Below the pieces are notes generated by a model that was not told where the DNA came from, ran no database searches, and saw nothing but the letters and a program-made list of their open reading frames with translations. This document shows positions 16,611 to 26,433 of a stretch of 64,000 nucleotides of DNA, in pieces; position 1 is the first letter of the stretch; each line of letters opens with the position of its first letter. This DNA is from an uncultured Marinicella sp. (GTDB lineage: Bacteria; Pseudomonadota; Gammaproteobacteria; Xanthomonadales; Marinicellaceae): contig CANNBS010000001.1 in the NCBI GenBank assembly GCA_947502925.1, forward strand, positions 434,001 through 498,000, read 5' to 3'. The translations under genes were made by a program, and so were the position numbers.

Positions 16611-17333
16611 TTATTTAGCCCCTCTGCCGGGGTCATTTTTTTGGATGGCCATCAGATAATTGATATCTAAATCATGGGCGTCAATAACAGCTGTTTGCGT
16701 CATCGGGTTATAGCGCATGCCGCTAATGTCCTTTATCTCGGTATCCGTGTCATTCAGCATCTGTACCAATTCTGAAGGTTTAATAAACTGCTCAAAATGA
16801 TGGGTGCCTTTGGGAATTAATTTCAGCACATGCTCAGCAGCAAAAATCCCCAGCATCATGGCTTTCGGCGTCCGGTTTAAGGTCGACAAAAACAACCAGC
16901 CACCGGGTTTTAAAGCCATTAAGCAGGCAACAATGATGGCTTTTGGATCCGGCACATGTTCCAGCATTTCTAAACAACAGACCACATCAAATTCTTCACT
17001 GTGTGTATCACTGAATGAAGCGATGTCTTGTTGTTGATAGTCGACTTCAAGACCCGATTCCAGTAAGTGCAATTTCGCCGTCTGAAGGGATTTATCCGCC
17101 AAATCAAGACCGGTCACTTCAGCACCAATGGCAGCCAAAGCTTCACTCAACACGCCGCCGCCACAACCCACATCCAATACTTTTTGATGGTTAAACTCGG
17201 TGAAGGACTGCATATAAGCTAATCTCACCGGGTTGATATGGTGTAAGGTTTTAAAAGGCCCTTCGGGATCCCACCAAAAAGCTGCTTGCTGATTAAACTG
17301 ATCAATTTCCTGTGGGTAGTGATTGGCTGACAT
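16611..17333 (-). CDS. ubiG: Ubiquinone biosynthesis O-methyltransferase UbiG
   Basis: This 240-aa class I SAM methyltransferase has motif I VLDVGCGGGVLSEALAAIGAEVTGLDLAD. The N-terminus, EIDQFNQQAAFWWDPEGPFKTLHHINPVRLAYM, is diagnostic for UbiG. A C-terminal membrane-association segment near KPSELVQMLN is also typical. UbiG carries out both O-methylations of the ubiquinone ring. First gene of the ubiG-mupP operon. Confidence 0.95.
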   Translation of the reverse strand: MSANHYPQEIDQFNQQAAFWWDPEGPFKTLHHINPVRLAYMQSFTEFNHQKVLDVGCGGGVLSEALAAIGAEVTGLDLADKSLQTAKLHLLESGLEVDYQQQDIASFSDTHSEEFDVVCCLEMLEHVPDPKAIIVACLMALKPGGWLFLSTLNRTPKAMMLGIFAAEHVLKLIPKGTHHFEQFIKPSELVQMLNDTDTEIKDISGMRYNPMTQTAVIDAHDLDINYLMAIQKNDPGRGAK

Positions 17334-17505
17334 GGTTATTTAAGACAATTTGACTAAAACCTTATTCTACCGCTTTTATCCGAAAATTGGAAAAACCGTC
17401 GTAACGAGACCGTTCAATCGTTTGATGCCAGGTTGTTACGATAAATCATGACTTGATTTAACCCTGAAAAACCCATATCTGGTATCATTGTGCCTTGTAC
17501 CGAAT

Positions 17506-17925
17506 ATGACATCAAACATGACTGATAACACCATCAAACCAACAGCCGATAAACTGGGGATTGTTATCTCCGGCTTATGCGCCATTCATTGCGCCCTGTG
17601 GCCTTTGTTATTAAGTGTTTCTGTGGTGTTACCCGATTGGGCGCACATTGGTCATGGCTGGTTTTGGTTTTCCGTCATCGCCGCATTAGCGATGTGGTCC
17701 ATTACCCATGGCTGGAAGCAACACCATGATGGCCGGGTGTTATTTTATTCGTCATTCGGCTTGAGTTGTTTGATTCTGGCCATTATCACCGAATCGTGGA
17801 CGGGCATCTGGCTGGAATCAGCCTTGTATGTGATCGGTGGTTGCTTTATGGTGGCCGCGCATTGGCGCAATCACCGCCGCTGTCGCTGTGTTAGCCATCA
17901 GCATACGGCAGGATGTGAACATTAA
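17506..17925 (+). CDS. MerC-family small membrane protein
   Basis: About 139 aa, with four hydrophobic segments and the MerC pattern GLCAIHCALWPLLLSVSVVLPDW in the first, including the paired cysteines that bind metal in mercury transporters. The C-terminus is His/Cys-rich (HRRCRCVSHQHTAGCEH), which also suggests metal binding. Stand-alone MerC-domain proteins are common in marine gammaproteobacteria and are not proof of a mer operon; none is seen here. The start is uncertain: ATG at 17506 or 17518, and no clear ribosome site. Confidence 0.75.
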   Translation: MTSNMTDNTIKPTADKLGIVISGLCAIHCALWPLLLSVSVVLPDWAHIGHGWFWFSVIAALAMWSITHGWKQHHDGRVLFYSSFGLSCLILAIITESWTGIWLESALYVIGGCFMVAAHWRNHRRCRCVSHQHTAGCEH

Positions 17926-17952
17926 TAGCAGGACAATTGACGTCACAGAAGA

Positions 17953-18123
17953 TTAAAGCAGTTCGAAATCTTCTTTGGTGACACCGCAATCGGGGCACAT
18001 CCAGGTATCAGGGATGTCTTCCATGCGAGTACCGGGCTCAAGACCGTCTTCCGGCCAGCCCTCGGCTTCATCGTAGATAAAGCCACAGACAACACAGATG
18101 TATTTTTTATATTCAGGTTCCAT
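17953..18123 (-). CDS. Rubredoxin
   Basis: This 56-aa protein reads [20 protein letters not shown] at its start and ends with [20 protein letters not shown]. Both iron-binding pairs are present (CVVC and CPDC), with the usual spacing and the conserved GxxxGT / DWxCP surroundings (here DTWMCP). It would hold a single Fe(Cys)4 centre and carry electrons in the cytoplasm, for example to alkane hydroxylase or ROS-reducing enzymes. No partner is adjacent. It lies convergent with the MerC gene and divergent from the ABC transporter. Confidence 0.95.
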   Translation of the reverse strand: MEPEYKKYICVVCGFIYDEAEGWPEDGLEPGTRMEDIPDTWMCPDCGVTKEDFELL

Positions 18124-18194
18124 AATAAGTGTGAATCTTTGGTCGCCCTTATTATGCGGGTGACTGAGTTAATTTCAACCAAGATTAGAGAATT

Positions 18195-19112
18195 ATGACC
18201 CACGCCATTGAAATCAGCAATTTAGTCAAAACTTACAAGGACGGTACCCGGGCGCTCAAAGGCGTTAATTTAAACGTCGAAGCCGGCCAGATTTTTGCTT
18301 TACTGGGTCCCAACGGTGCCGGTAAATCAACTCTAATCGGTATTGTTTCATCCCTGGTTAATAAAACCTCAGGCACTGTGAAGGTGTTTGGCAAAGATCT
18401 GGACAGTGATCGTCAGGCCGTCAAATCCATGATTGGACTGGTACCACAGGAATTTAACTTTAACACCTTCGAAACACCTTACGACATTGTTCGCAATCAG
18501 GCCGGTTATTATGGTATTCCAAGCAAAGAAGCCAATCAACGGACTGAAAAGTACCTTAAGCAGTTACAACTCTGGCACAAACGGGATGCGGTGTCGAGGG
18601 GATTGTCCGGTGGCATGAAGCGTCGGCTGATGATTGCCCGGGCGATGGTCAATGAGCCAAAACTACTGATTCTGGATGAACCCACCGCCGGTGTGGACAT
18701 CGAAATCCGCCGTTCTATGTGGGCATTTTTAGAGGACATTGCCACCACCGGCACCACCATTATTCTGACCACCCATTATCTCGAGGAAGCAGAACAACTG
18801 TGTAAAAACATTGCCATTATTGATCATGGTGAAATCGTCAGAAACACCACCATAAAGGAATTAATCAAAACCCTCGACATTGAAACTTTTATTTTTGATT
18901 TGGATAAAGATCCGGACACCGGGATTCTGGATCAGCTTGGTGCGGCTGCAAAAGATGATGCGTCGATTGAGTTGTCTATTGGCAAAAGCGACAGTCTGAA
19001 CACAGTCATCAAGCAATTAGATCAGGCCGGTTACCGGGTGATTTCCATGCGCAATAAAGCCAACCGTTTAGAAGAACTATTCGTCGCCATGACCGGCGCC
19101 AAAGGAGATTAA
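18195..19112 (+). CDS. yadG: ABC transporter ATP-binding protein (YadG type)
   Basis: This 305-aa ATPase has Walker A GPNGAGKST at residues 38-46, Q-loop VPQEFNF, signature LSGGMKRRLMIARAM, Walker B LLILDEPTAGVD and H-loop TTHYLEEAEQL. The C-terminal 70 residues form the extension usual in ABC-2 exporters. It pairs with the membrane protein 4 bases downstream. The sequence resembles YadG of E. coli, whose substrate is unknown. Confidence 0.9.
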   Translation: MTHAIEISNLVKTYKDGTRALKGVNLNVEAGQIFALLGPNGAGKSTLIGIVSSLVNKTSGTVKVFGKDLDSDRQAVKSMIGLVPQEFNFNTFETPYDIVRNQAGYYGIPSKEANQRTEKYLKQLQLWHKRDAVSRGLSGGMKRRLMIARAMVNEPKLLILDEPTAGVDIEIRRSMWAFLEDIATTGTTIILTTHYLEEAEQLCKNIAIIDHGEIVRNTTIKELIKTLDIETFIFDLDKDPDTGILDQLGAAAKDDASIELSIGKSDSLNTVIKQLDQAGYRVISMRNKANRLEELFVAMTGAKGD

Positions 19113-19116
19113 TTTT

Positions 19117-19887
19117 ATGCCCAACACTACTTATGTCGGAATCAAAACGCTACTGCGTAAAGAGATCAACCGAATTTTAAGAATCTGGACCCAGACCTTG
19201 TTACCGCCGGCCATTACTATGACCTTGTACTTTATTATATTTGGAAATTTAATTGGTTCACGAATCGGTAACATGGATGGTTTTGACTACATGTCTTTTA
19301 TCGTTCCGGGTCTGGTGATGATGGCGGTCATTACCAGCTCTTATGGCAATATGGTGTCTTCCTTTTTTGGTGCAAAGTTTGCCAAGCACGTTGAAGAGCT
19401 GTTGATTTCTCCTATGCCTAACTGGGCGATTTTGACCGGCTATGTGGGTGGATGTCTGTTTCGTGGTCTGGCGGTGGGCATTATTGTCACCGGCGTGTCT
19501 TTATTTTTCACCGACATTCAGGTTCACAATATCTGGATTGTGATTTCCACCGTAGTACTGACTTCCGTGGTTTTTTCACTGGGTGGTTTTATCAACGCGG
19601 CTTTTGCTAAAAAGTTTGATGATATTGCGATTATTCCAACTTTTATTCTGACCCCGTTGACCTATTTGGGTGGTGTTTTTTACTCCATTTCCTTATTGCC
19701 TGAATTCTGGCAAGGGGTTTCAAAAATTAATCCGGTTTTATACATGGTCAATACATTTCGCTACGGTTTTCTCGGCGTATCAGATATTAATGTGTATGTG
19801 GCTTATGCGCTGATCCTGACTTTTGTGTTTATCCTGGGTTTTTTCTCGTGGCTCATTTTGCATAAGGGCTGGGGATTGCGCAGCTAA
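19117..19887 (+). CDS. yadH: ABC-2 type permease (YadH type)
   Basis: This 256-aa protein has six hydrophobic segments and the ABC-2 permease features YMSFIVPGLVMMAVITSSYGNMVSSFFGAKF and LTPLTYLGGVFYSISLLPEFWQ. It follows the ATPase by 4 bases, with AGGAG as ribosome site inside the ATPase end. The two would assemble as a 2+2 exporter in the inner membrane. Substrate unknown. Confidence 0.9.
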   Translation: MPNTTYVGIKTLLRKEINRILRIWTQTLLPPAITMTLYFIIFGNLIGSRIGNMDGFDYMSFIVPGLVMMAVITSSYGNMVSSFFGAKFAKHVEELLISPMPNWAILTGYVGGCLFRGLAVGIIVTGVSLFFTDIQVHNIWIVISTVVLTSVVFSLGGFINAAFAKKFDDIAIIPTFILTPLTYLGGVFYSISLLPEFWQGVSKINPVLYMVNTFRYGFLGVSDINVYVAYALILTFVFILGFFSWLILHKGWGLRS

Positions 19888-19974
19888 TTAAGTCGCCCAC
19901 TTTATTCTGATACCTGACGGGGCTTCACACGCCCCTGGACAGGGCGATTGGGTGAGAATTTTTTGTGATTTTCC

Positions 19975-20002
19975 CTTGAATTACAACCCACAAACCCAAT
20001 AT
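19975..20002 (+). promoter_or_regulatory. Sigma-32 heat-shock promoter of groESL
   Basis: CTTGAA at 19975-19980 and CCCAATAT at 19995-20002 are separated by 14 bases. They match the RpoH consensus (CTTGAA, 13-15 bases, CCCCATnT) with one mismatch in the -10 element. It lies about 80 bases before groES. No CIRCE inverted repeat is seen, so control is by RpoH rather than HrcA. Confidence 0.75.
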
Positions 20003-20082
20003 GTCAAACCAACCAAGCGCTCCGGCTCTCTGCCAATGCGCATTAACAATAAAACAGTTATTAATTTTAAGGAGTTTAATCA

Positions 20083-20373
20083 ATGAATATACGTCCTTTA
20101 CACGATCGCGTTATCGTAAAACGCGTTGAACAGGAAACCACGTCACCAGGTGGTATCGTTTTACCTGACTCTGCCACTGAAAAACCGGTTATTGGTGAGG
20201 TTTTGGCCGTCGGTAATGGTCGGTTGTTAGACAACGGCGAAGTTAAACCGCTGGAAGTCAAAGTCGGCGACAAAGTATTATTTGAAGATAAATTCAGCGT
20301 CAACGAAGTCAAGATTGAAGGCGAAAAAGTCGTCGTCATGAAAGAAGAAGACGTCATTGGAATCATTGGTTAA
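20083..20373 (+). CDS. groES: Co-chaperonin GroES
   Basis: This 96-aa protein begins [14 protein letters not shown] and has the mobile loop [18 protein letters not shown]. It is full length and caps the GroEL ring. AAGGAG lies 8 bases upstream. The groEL start follows after 15 bases. Confidence 0.98.
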   Translation: MNIRPLHDRVIVKRVEQETTSPGGIVLPDSATEKPVIGEVLAVGNGRLLDNGEVKPLEVKVGDKVLFEDKFSVNEVKIEGEKVVVMKEEDVIGIIG

Positions 20374-20376
20374 TAG

Positions 20377-22044
<1,668 letters not shown>

Positions 22045-22085
22045 ATCAGCGTCCACGCGACCAGACAACCCTAAGTTGTTTAAAA

Positions 22086-22113
22086 CCCCGAACCCGATGT
22101 TCGGGGTTTTTTT
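22086..22113 (+). terminator. groESL Rho-independent terminator
   Basis: CCCCGAAC and GTTCGGGG form an 8-bp stem with a 5-base loop, followed by seven T. It starts 41 bases after the groEL stop. The minus-strand gene remnant ends inside its T-run. Confidence 0.9.
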
Positions 22114-22973
22114 ATGCCTGTTTTAAAACTGTTTCAGCGAAAACATCTGCCGAATGCGGTTTATGACGAAAAAATAAGGACGGCTCAATCAGCTCGACTT
22201 CGTTCAACACCCATTGGCCGGAAAAATCTCGCAGGAAATCTAAACGGGCATAACACAATGAACCAAATCGTTGCCACAAAAAAGCCATACACCGTTCTGC
22301 CACTGATTGTTCATCTGTGCTTAACTGATAGGGAAAATCCACACCTCCAAAGGTGTCCTGTACACGGTAATCGCCGGCTTTGGGTTTCTTAATGACCGCA
22401 TGACTTAATTGCTCACCCACATAAATCACAGACAACTCGCCCGCATCACTAACCGAGGGCAAGAAAGGCTGTAACATCATGGCTGAATGCTTAAGATGTT
22501 TTTTCATATGTTTCATGGCCGTTTTAAGACCATTGGCATCAGCAGTAAAACGCAAGGTTCCAGAGGCATCAGCGCCAATCACCGGCTTTAAAAAGTATTC
22601 ATCTGTATCAACTGATTTCAGTAACTGTATAAATCCCTCTGAACCTGGTAACTGATCTATCCAATAGGTTTCAGCCACCGGTAAACCGGCCGCTTGCAGT
22701 TCTTTCAGATATGTTTTTTACTGTTCAAGTACACCACTTGTGGCGGATTAAGCACTGTTGTTTTCTGACTTAAACGTTTTATGGTCTTGAGAAAGGACGC
22801 GGGTTTTTTATGATAGACCGAATAAGTGCTACATTCTGCTTTATTGGTCACTTGATCTGATCCCAAATTAGCCATTCTATATCCACATGCCGTTGTTGGA
22901 AGGCTTGTATTAAGTGCCTGTCGTCTTTATCGCCCCCGGGCAGACCGGAACAGGTAAGTAACGCCAGTTTCAT
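22112..22973 (-). pseudogene. Frameshifted ATP-grasp domain protein
   Basis: The N-terminus begins at ATG 22973 with MKLALLTCSGLPGGDKDDRH. The frame is lost after WLIWDQIK near 22860, where the neighbouring frames keep VALIRS and then YHKKPASFLKTIKRL. Another shift sits near 22722, where a run of A is one base short before the YLKELQAAGLPVAET-like segment. The last 188 codons are intact and carry the ATP-grasp core: EYFLKPVIGADASGT, LQPFLPSV, VIKKPKAGDYRVQDTFGG and YARLDFL...LNEVELIEPSLFF. The family resembles glutathione-synthetase/RimK-like ligases. At least two frameshifts indicate a pseudogene unless the assembly has indels. The start overlaps the stop of the beta-propeller gene (ATGA). 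Confidence 0.75.
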
Positions 22974-23929
22974 TTCTTCTCAAGGTTATGTTTGGGTTTG
23001 TATTGTTGCGGTTCAAATTCGCTTTGATAAAGCCGACTCTGGCCATTTTCGTACTGTTGTGTGGATTTAATAAAGCCTGTTAAGTCTGTGAAGACGGCAT
23101 CATTTACAGCTGTCCGTTTACTGGTCCAGACCAACTGCTTTTTATCTGCATCATAAAACGGACAGTAATCCATTTTATCCGAATTAATCGACGGACCTAA
23201 ATTCTGACGGGGACTAAACTGACCGTCTTTCTGGCGAAAACTGATGTATAAATCACCACTGCCCAGGCCATCCTTCGCGCCATACACTGTGTAAATTAGA
23301 AATGCCTCATCCGGTGATACATAGGCATTAAATTCATAGCCCTCACTGTTAATGTTATCACTGAGGACTTCGACCGGCTGATAGCGATCATCAGACCAGC
23401 GACTGACATAAATATCATCTTGCCGGCTTGTCTTGTCGCGGTCAGATGTGAAGTAAAGATTATGCTTGGCCGTCACAGCTGGATAAAACTCGTTGTGCTC
23501 GGTGTTCACCGGACCGGGGAGATGGATCGGTTGTGACCAGGCTCCCTTAACATCAGATCTTTGCAGATACCAGATATCGTAATGACTGGATTTTTCGGTA
23601 CCAATCTGTGGCCGATTCGAGGCAAAATAAAGTCGCAACCCATCAGGACTCAAGAAAGGTTCGATATCCCGATACTGACCACTAAAGGGCATTATTTTAA
23701 AATCGCCCCATTGGTGATCTTTATACTTGGTCTGAACGATTACACTGCGCTGTTCGTTGAGGTCTTGAGCCGTAAAATAGGCTTCATTCTTGTAAGCCGT
23801 AAAATCTCTGACGTTAATAAATTCACTTAATGGCGCTGCCAGTGGCTGCACATTGTCAGCAAAAGGGGCAAAGGAGAACAGACAGAACAAAGCAAAAACA
23901 CAGCAACGTATAGACATGATTGTGCTCAA
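22970..23929 (-). CDS. Exported PD40/TolB-like beta-propeller protein
   Basis: This 319-aa protein has a signal peptide (residues 1-24, ending near APFADN). Repeated WD40-like PD40 blades follow: PFLSPDGLRLYFASNRP, EFYPAVTAKHNLYFTSDRD, EFNAYVSPDEAFLIYTVYG and DYCPFYDADKKQLVWTSKR. It is likely periplasmic or outer-membrane associated. Its stop overlaps the start of the decayed ATP-grasp gene, so they once formed an operon. Molecular role unknown. Confidence 0.8.
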   Translation of the reverse strand: MSTIMSIRCCVFALFCLFSFAPFADNVQPLAAPLSEFINVRDFTAYKNEAYFTAQDLNEQRSVIVQTKYKDHQWGDFKIMPFSGQYRDIEPFLSPDGLRLYFASNRPQIGTEKSSHYDIWYLQRSDVKGAWSQPIHLPGPVNTEHNEFYPAVTAKHNLYFTSDRDKTSRQDDIYVSRWSDDRYQPVEVLSDNINSEGYEFNAYVSPDEAFLIYTVYGAKDGLGSGDLYISFRQKDGQFSPRQNLGPSINSDKMDYCPFYDADKKQLVWTSKRTAVNDAVFTDLTGFIKSTQQYENGQSRLYQSEFEPQQYKPKHNLEKK

Positions 23930-24013
23930 AATAAGATACCAATAAGTTTATCATGGATTAAATCCGGCTATAAATTTATAAATCAAACTTTTATTTCAGA
24001 AATGGTTTATATT

Positions 24014-24055
24014 TGTGACGTACTTCACAGTTTATTTATTGCTTTTGCATAGAAT
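24014..24055 (+). promoter_or_regulatory. Class II CRP-type promoter of a small RNA
   Basis: TGTGA-N6-TCACA at 24014-24029 is a perfect match to the CRP/Vfr consensus half-sites. TAGAAT at 24050-24055 is a good -10, putting the start near 24062-24063 and the CRP site centre at about -41.5, the class II activation position. There is no good -35, as expected for a CRP-dependent promoter. It could also influence the divergent beta-propeller gene, whose start is about 85 bases away. Confidence 0.65.
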
Positions 24056-24061
24056 AGAAAT

Positions 24062-24154
24062 TAAGTCGAGAGATTGAGTTTACACACACCCTTTCCCCCT
24101 TTTCTCAATCTCTTGAATTTAAAAAGACCACAACCCCCTGTGGTCTTTTTTTTT
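24062..24154 (+). ncRNA. Candidate CRP-activated trans-acting small RNA
   Basis: The predicted transcript of about 92 nt has two hairpins. The first is a perfect 10-bp stem (AGAGATTGAG 24069-24078 with CTCAATCTCT 24104-24113) and a 25-base C/U-rich loop containing CACCCUUUCCCCCUUUU. The second is a Rho-independent terminator, AAAAAGACCACA-ACCCCC-TGTGGTCTTTTT plus four T at 24121-24154, with a C-rich loop. C-rich loops can pair with G-rich ribosome-binding sites, and the U-tail suits Hfq. No reading frame of note lies inside. Alternatively it is an attenuator-like leader of tusA, whose ATG is 22 bases further on. No expression evidence. Confidence 0.6.
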
Positions 24155-24175
24155 ACGCCATGATAAATTATTCGA

Positions 24176-24412
24176 ATGACTGAAATTTCCGAAGTAGACA
24201 TTGATGCCACCGGCTTATTGTGCCCACAGCCTTTGATAAAACTCAAACAAGCCATGGCGCCGCTTGCTGTGGGTGAGCAACTGTGTATCGCGGTGACGGA
24301 CAAACATGCTGAACTGGATTTTCAGGTGTGGTGTGAACGCTTCGGGCATCGTCTGGCCGGCCCGATTGAACAGTCAGACCGGCAGTTATTTGTGGTCAAA
24401 AAGGGAAATTAA
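24176..24412 (+). CDS. tusA: TusA-family sulfurtransferase
   Basis: This 78-aa protein has DATGLLCPQPLIKLKQAM, the CPxP motif with the sulfur-carrying cysteine, and the beta-alpha-beta SirA/TusA fold (LCIAVTDKHAELDFQVWC). Such proteins pass persulfide sulfur from cysteine desulfurases to tRNA thiolation, molybdenum cofactor or other paths. There is no obvious ribosome site, so the start is only moderately sure. It converges with adk, overlapping its stop by 4 bases. Confidence 0.85.
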   Translation: MTEISEVDIDATGLLCPQPLIKLKQAMAPLAVGEQLCIAVTDKHAELDFQVWCERFGHRLAGPIEQSDRQLFVVKKGN

Positions 24413-24972
24413 AATCTCAGAATGGCCTGAATACGGTCGTGGACTTGTTCAATACTGCCAGTGCCGTGAATTTCTGAGACAATGTCCTGTTTGCGGTAAA
24501 AATCGGCCACCGGTTCGGTTTGCTCTCGGTAGATTTCAAGCCGGTTTCTGACCACTTCTTCGGTGTCATCGCTGCGGTCTTCTTCCTCAGCCCGCTTGGC
24601 AATGCGTGCAACCACTTCATCCGGGTCCACCTGAATTAACAAGGCGTGGTCTAATTCGATGTTGAGTTCCGACAGTAAACCTTCCAGCATTTCTGCCTGG
24701 GTTAAATTTCGGGGGAAACCGTCTAACACAAAGCCTTTTTGGGCATCGGCTTTGTTTAAGCGGTCTTTGAGCATACCCAAAACGATTTCATCGGAGACCA
24801 GTTCACCGGCATCCATGACTTTTTTGGCTGCTTTGCCTAACTCGGTTTCATCCGCGATGGCTTGTCGCAATAAATCGCCGGTGGAAATATGGGGAATGCC
24901 CCGTTCTTTTACAATCAATTTAGCTTGGGTTCCTTTGCCACTGCCGGGCGCGCCGAGTAAAACGATTCTCAT
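24409..24972 (-). CDS. adk: Adenylate kinase, short-lid form
   Basis: This 187-aa protein has P-loop GAPGSGKGTQ at residues 7-16, the NMP-binding ISTGDLLR, VLDGFPRN and the DDTEEVVRNRLEIYREQTEP region. At 187 residues it lacks the long LID insertion of the 214-aa E. coli enzyme, like the short bacterial and cytosolic eukaryotic forms. It interconverts ATP, AMP and ADP. Confidence 0.95.
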   Translation of the reverse strand: MRIVLLGAPGSGKGTQAKLIVKERGIPHISTGDLLRQAIADETELGKAAKKVMDAGELVSDEIVLGMLKDRLNKADAQKGFVLDGFPRNLTQAEMLEGLLSELNIELDHALLIQVDPDEVVARIAKRAEEEDRSDDTEEVVRNRLEIYREQTEPVADFYRKQDIVSEIHGTGSIEQVHDRIQAILRF

Positions 24973-25173
24973 AGTCTGCTCTCTTCATGCTTATACCTAC
25001 CATCACAGGATATCGCACACAACGGTGCAAGTCAGGTCATTTTCAGTTAAAATTCTGAATCTTAAGACCCAATGACGGCAAGAAAATAAGGTGTTTGTTA
25101 GAAAAGCGCTAACAGTACACCGCAAATCGTATATAGTCAATCTCTGAACTCAAAAAAACCACAGGAATAGCAT

Positions 25174-26433
25174 ATGTCAAAGAAAAATGCCCTTTATTGC
25201 CAATCAGGCGGTGTCACCGCCGTTATTAATGCCACCGCCTGCGGCGTCATCCAAACAGCCCGCAAATCAGCGGACGTGGGCACTGTATTCGGTGGTAAAA
25301 ACGGTATTATGGGTGTTTTACGCGAGCAACTTGTTGACACCGCCCAACACAGCGATGAAGACATTGCGGCGTTAATGCATACCCCCGGAGGCGCTTTTGG
25401 CTCCTGTCGTTTTAAATTAAAGGACCCCGAAGCTCAGAAAAAAGAATATGATCGCCTGGTGGATGTGTTTGAAGCCCATAATATTGGTTACTTTTTATAC
25501 AACGGCGGCGGCGACTCATCAGACACCGCCCATAAAGTCTCGCAAATGGCACAGGCCCGCGGTTTGGATGTCACCTGTATCGGTGTACCCAAAACCATCG
25601 ACAATGATTTACCGGTAACCGACACCTGCCCGGGCTTTGGCACCACCGCAAAATACATTGCCACTTCAGTGATGGAAGCCAGCCTCGATGTGGAATCGAT
25701 GGCGGAAAGCTCCACCAAAGTTTTTATCATGGAAGTGATGGGTCGTCATGCCGGCTGGATTGCCGCCGCCGGTGGACTGGCAGGTAAAAATCACGATGAA
25801 CCGCCGCAAATCATCCTGTTTCCTGAAATTCCTTTCGACCAGGCGGCGTTTTTAGAACGGGTGAAATGGTCTGTCGATAACCACGGTTATTGCTCGATCG
25901 TGGTTTCTGAAGGCGTGCAAGACAAAGAGGGTAAATTCCTGGCCGATGCCGGCACCACCGATGCCTTTGGCCACGCGCAATTAGGTGGGGTTGCCACCGT
26001 GATTGCACAAATGGTGCGCAATGAACTCGGATTTAAATACCACTACGCCATCAGCGATTACCTGCAGCGCTCTGCCCGTCATCTGGCGTCAAAAACAGAT
26101 CTTGAGCAGGCTTTCGCAGTCGGCAAACGAGCCATGGAACTGGCCATTGAAGGCCGCAATGCAGTGATGCCGGTTATTCGGCGTTTATCGGAAAACCCGT
26201 ATACCTGGGACATCACCACCGCTGAATTAAAAGACCTGGCGAATGTCGAAAAAATGCTGCCACGCGAATACATCACGGATGATGGTTTTGGTATTACCGA
26301 GGCCTGTCGGCAGTATCTGCAACCCTTAATTGAAGGTGAAGCCTTTCCACCCTTTAAGGATAATGGCTTACCGCACTATGTTCGCTTAAGCCAGGAATTA
26401 ACGCCACAGAAATTACCGGCATTTGATATCTGA
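25174..26433 (+). CDS. pfp: PPi-dependent 6-phosphofructokinase
   Basis: This 419-aa protein has the phosphofructokinase core: LYCQSGGVTAVINATACGV at the N-terminus, NGGGDSSDTAHK, PKTIDNDLP and MGRHAGWIAAAGGLA. The PPi-using branch is marked by GGDSS in place of GGDGS/T and by K in PKTIDND. It makes glycolytic fructose 1,6-bisphosphate reversibly from PPi. AGGAAT precedes the ATG. Its stop overlaps the next gene's start (TGATG), so the genes are coupled. Confidence 0.92.
   Translation: MSKKNALYCQSGGVTAVINATACGVIQTARKSADVGTVFGGKNGIMGVLREQLVDTAQHSDEDIAALMHTPGGAFGSCRFKLKDPEAQKKEYDRLVDVFEAHNIGYFLYNGGGDSSDTAHKVSQMAQARGLDVTCIGVPKTIDNDLPVTDTCPGFGTTAKYIATSVMEASLDVESMAESSTKVFIMEVMGRHAGWIAAAGGLAGKNHDEPPQIILFPEIPFDQAAFLERVKWSVDNHGYCSIVVSEGVQDKEGKFLADAGTTDAFGHAQLGGVATVIAQMVRNELGFKYHYAISDYLQRSARHLASKTDLEQAFAVGKRAMELAIEGRNAVMPVIRRLSENPYTWDITTAELKDLANVEKMLPREYITDDGFGITEACRQYLQPLIEGEAFPPFKDNGLPHYVRLSQELTPQKLPAFDI

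Noticed and set aside
17488-17925. mer mercury-resistance operon
   Set aside because: Only a stand-alone MerC-like protein is present, with no merR, merT, merP or merA nearby.
19915-19940. Terminator after the ABC permease (GGGGC...GCCCC)
   Set aside because: The stem is short with no T-tract, and it lies close to the groES promoter region.
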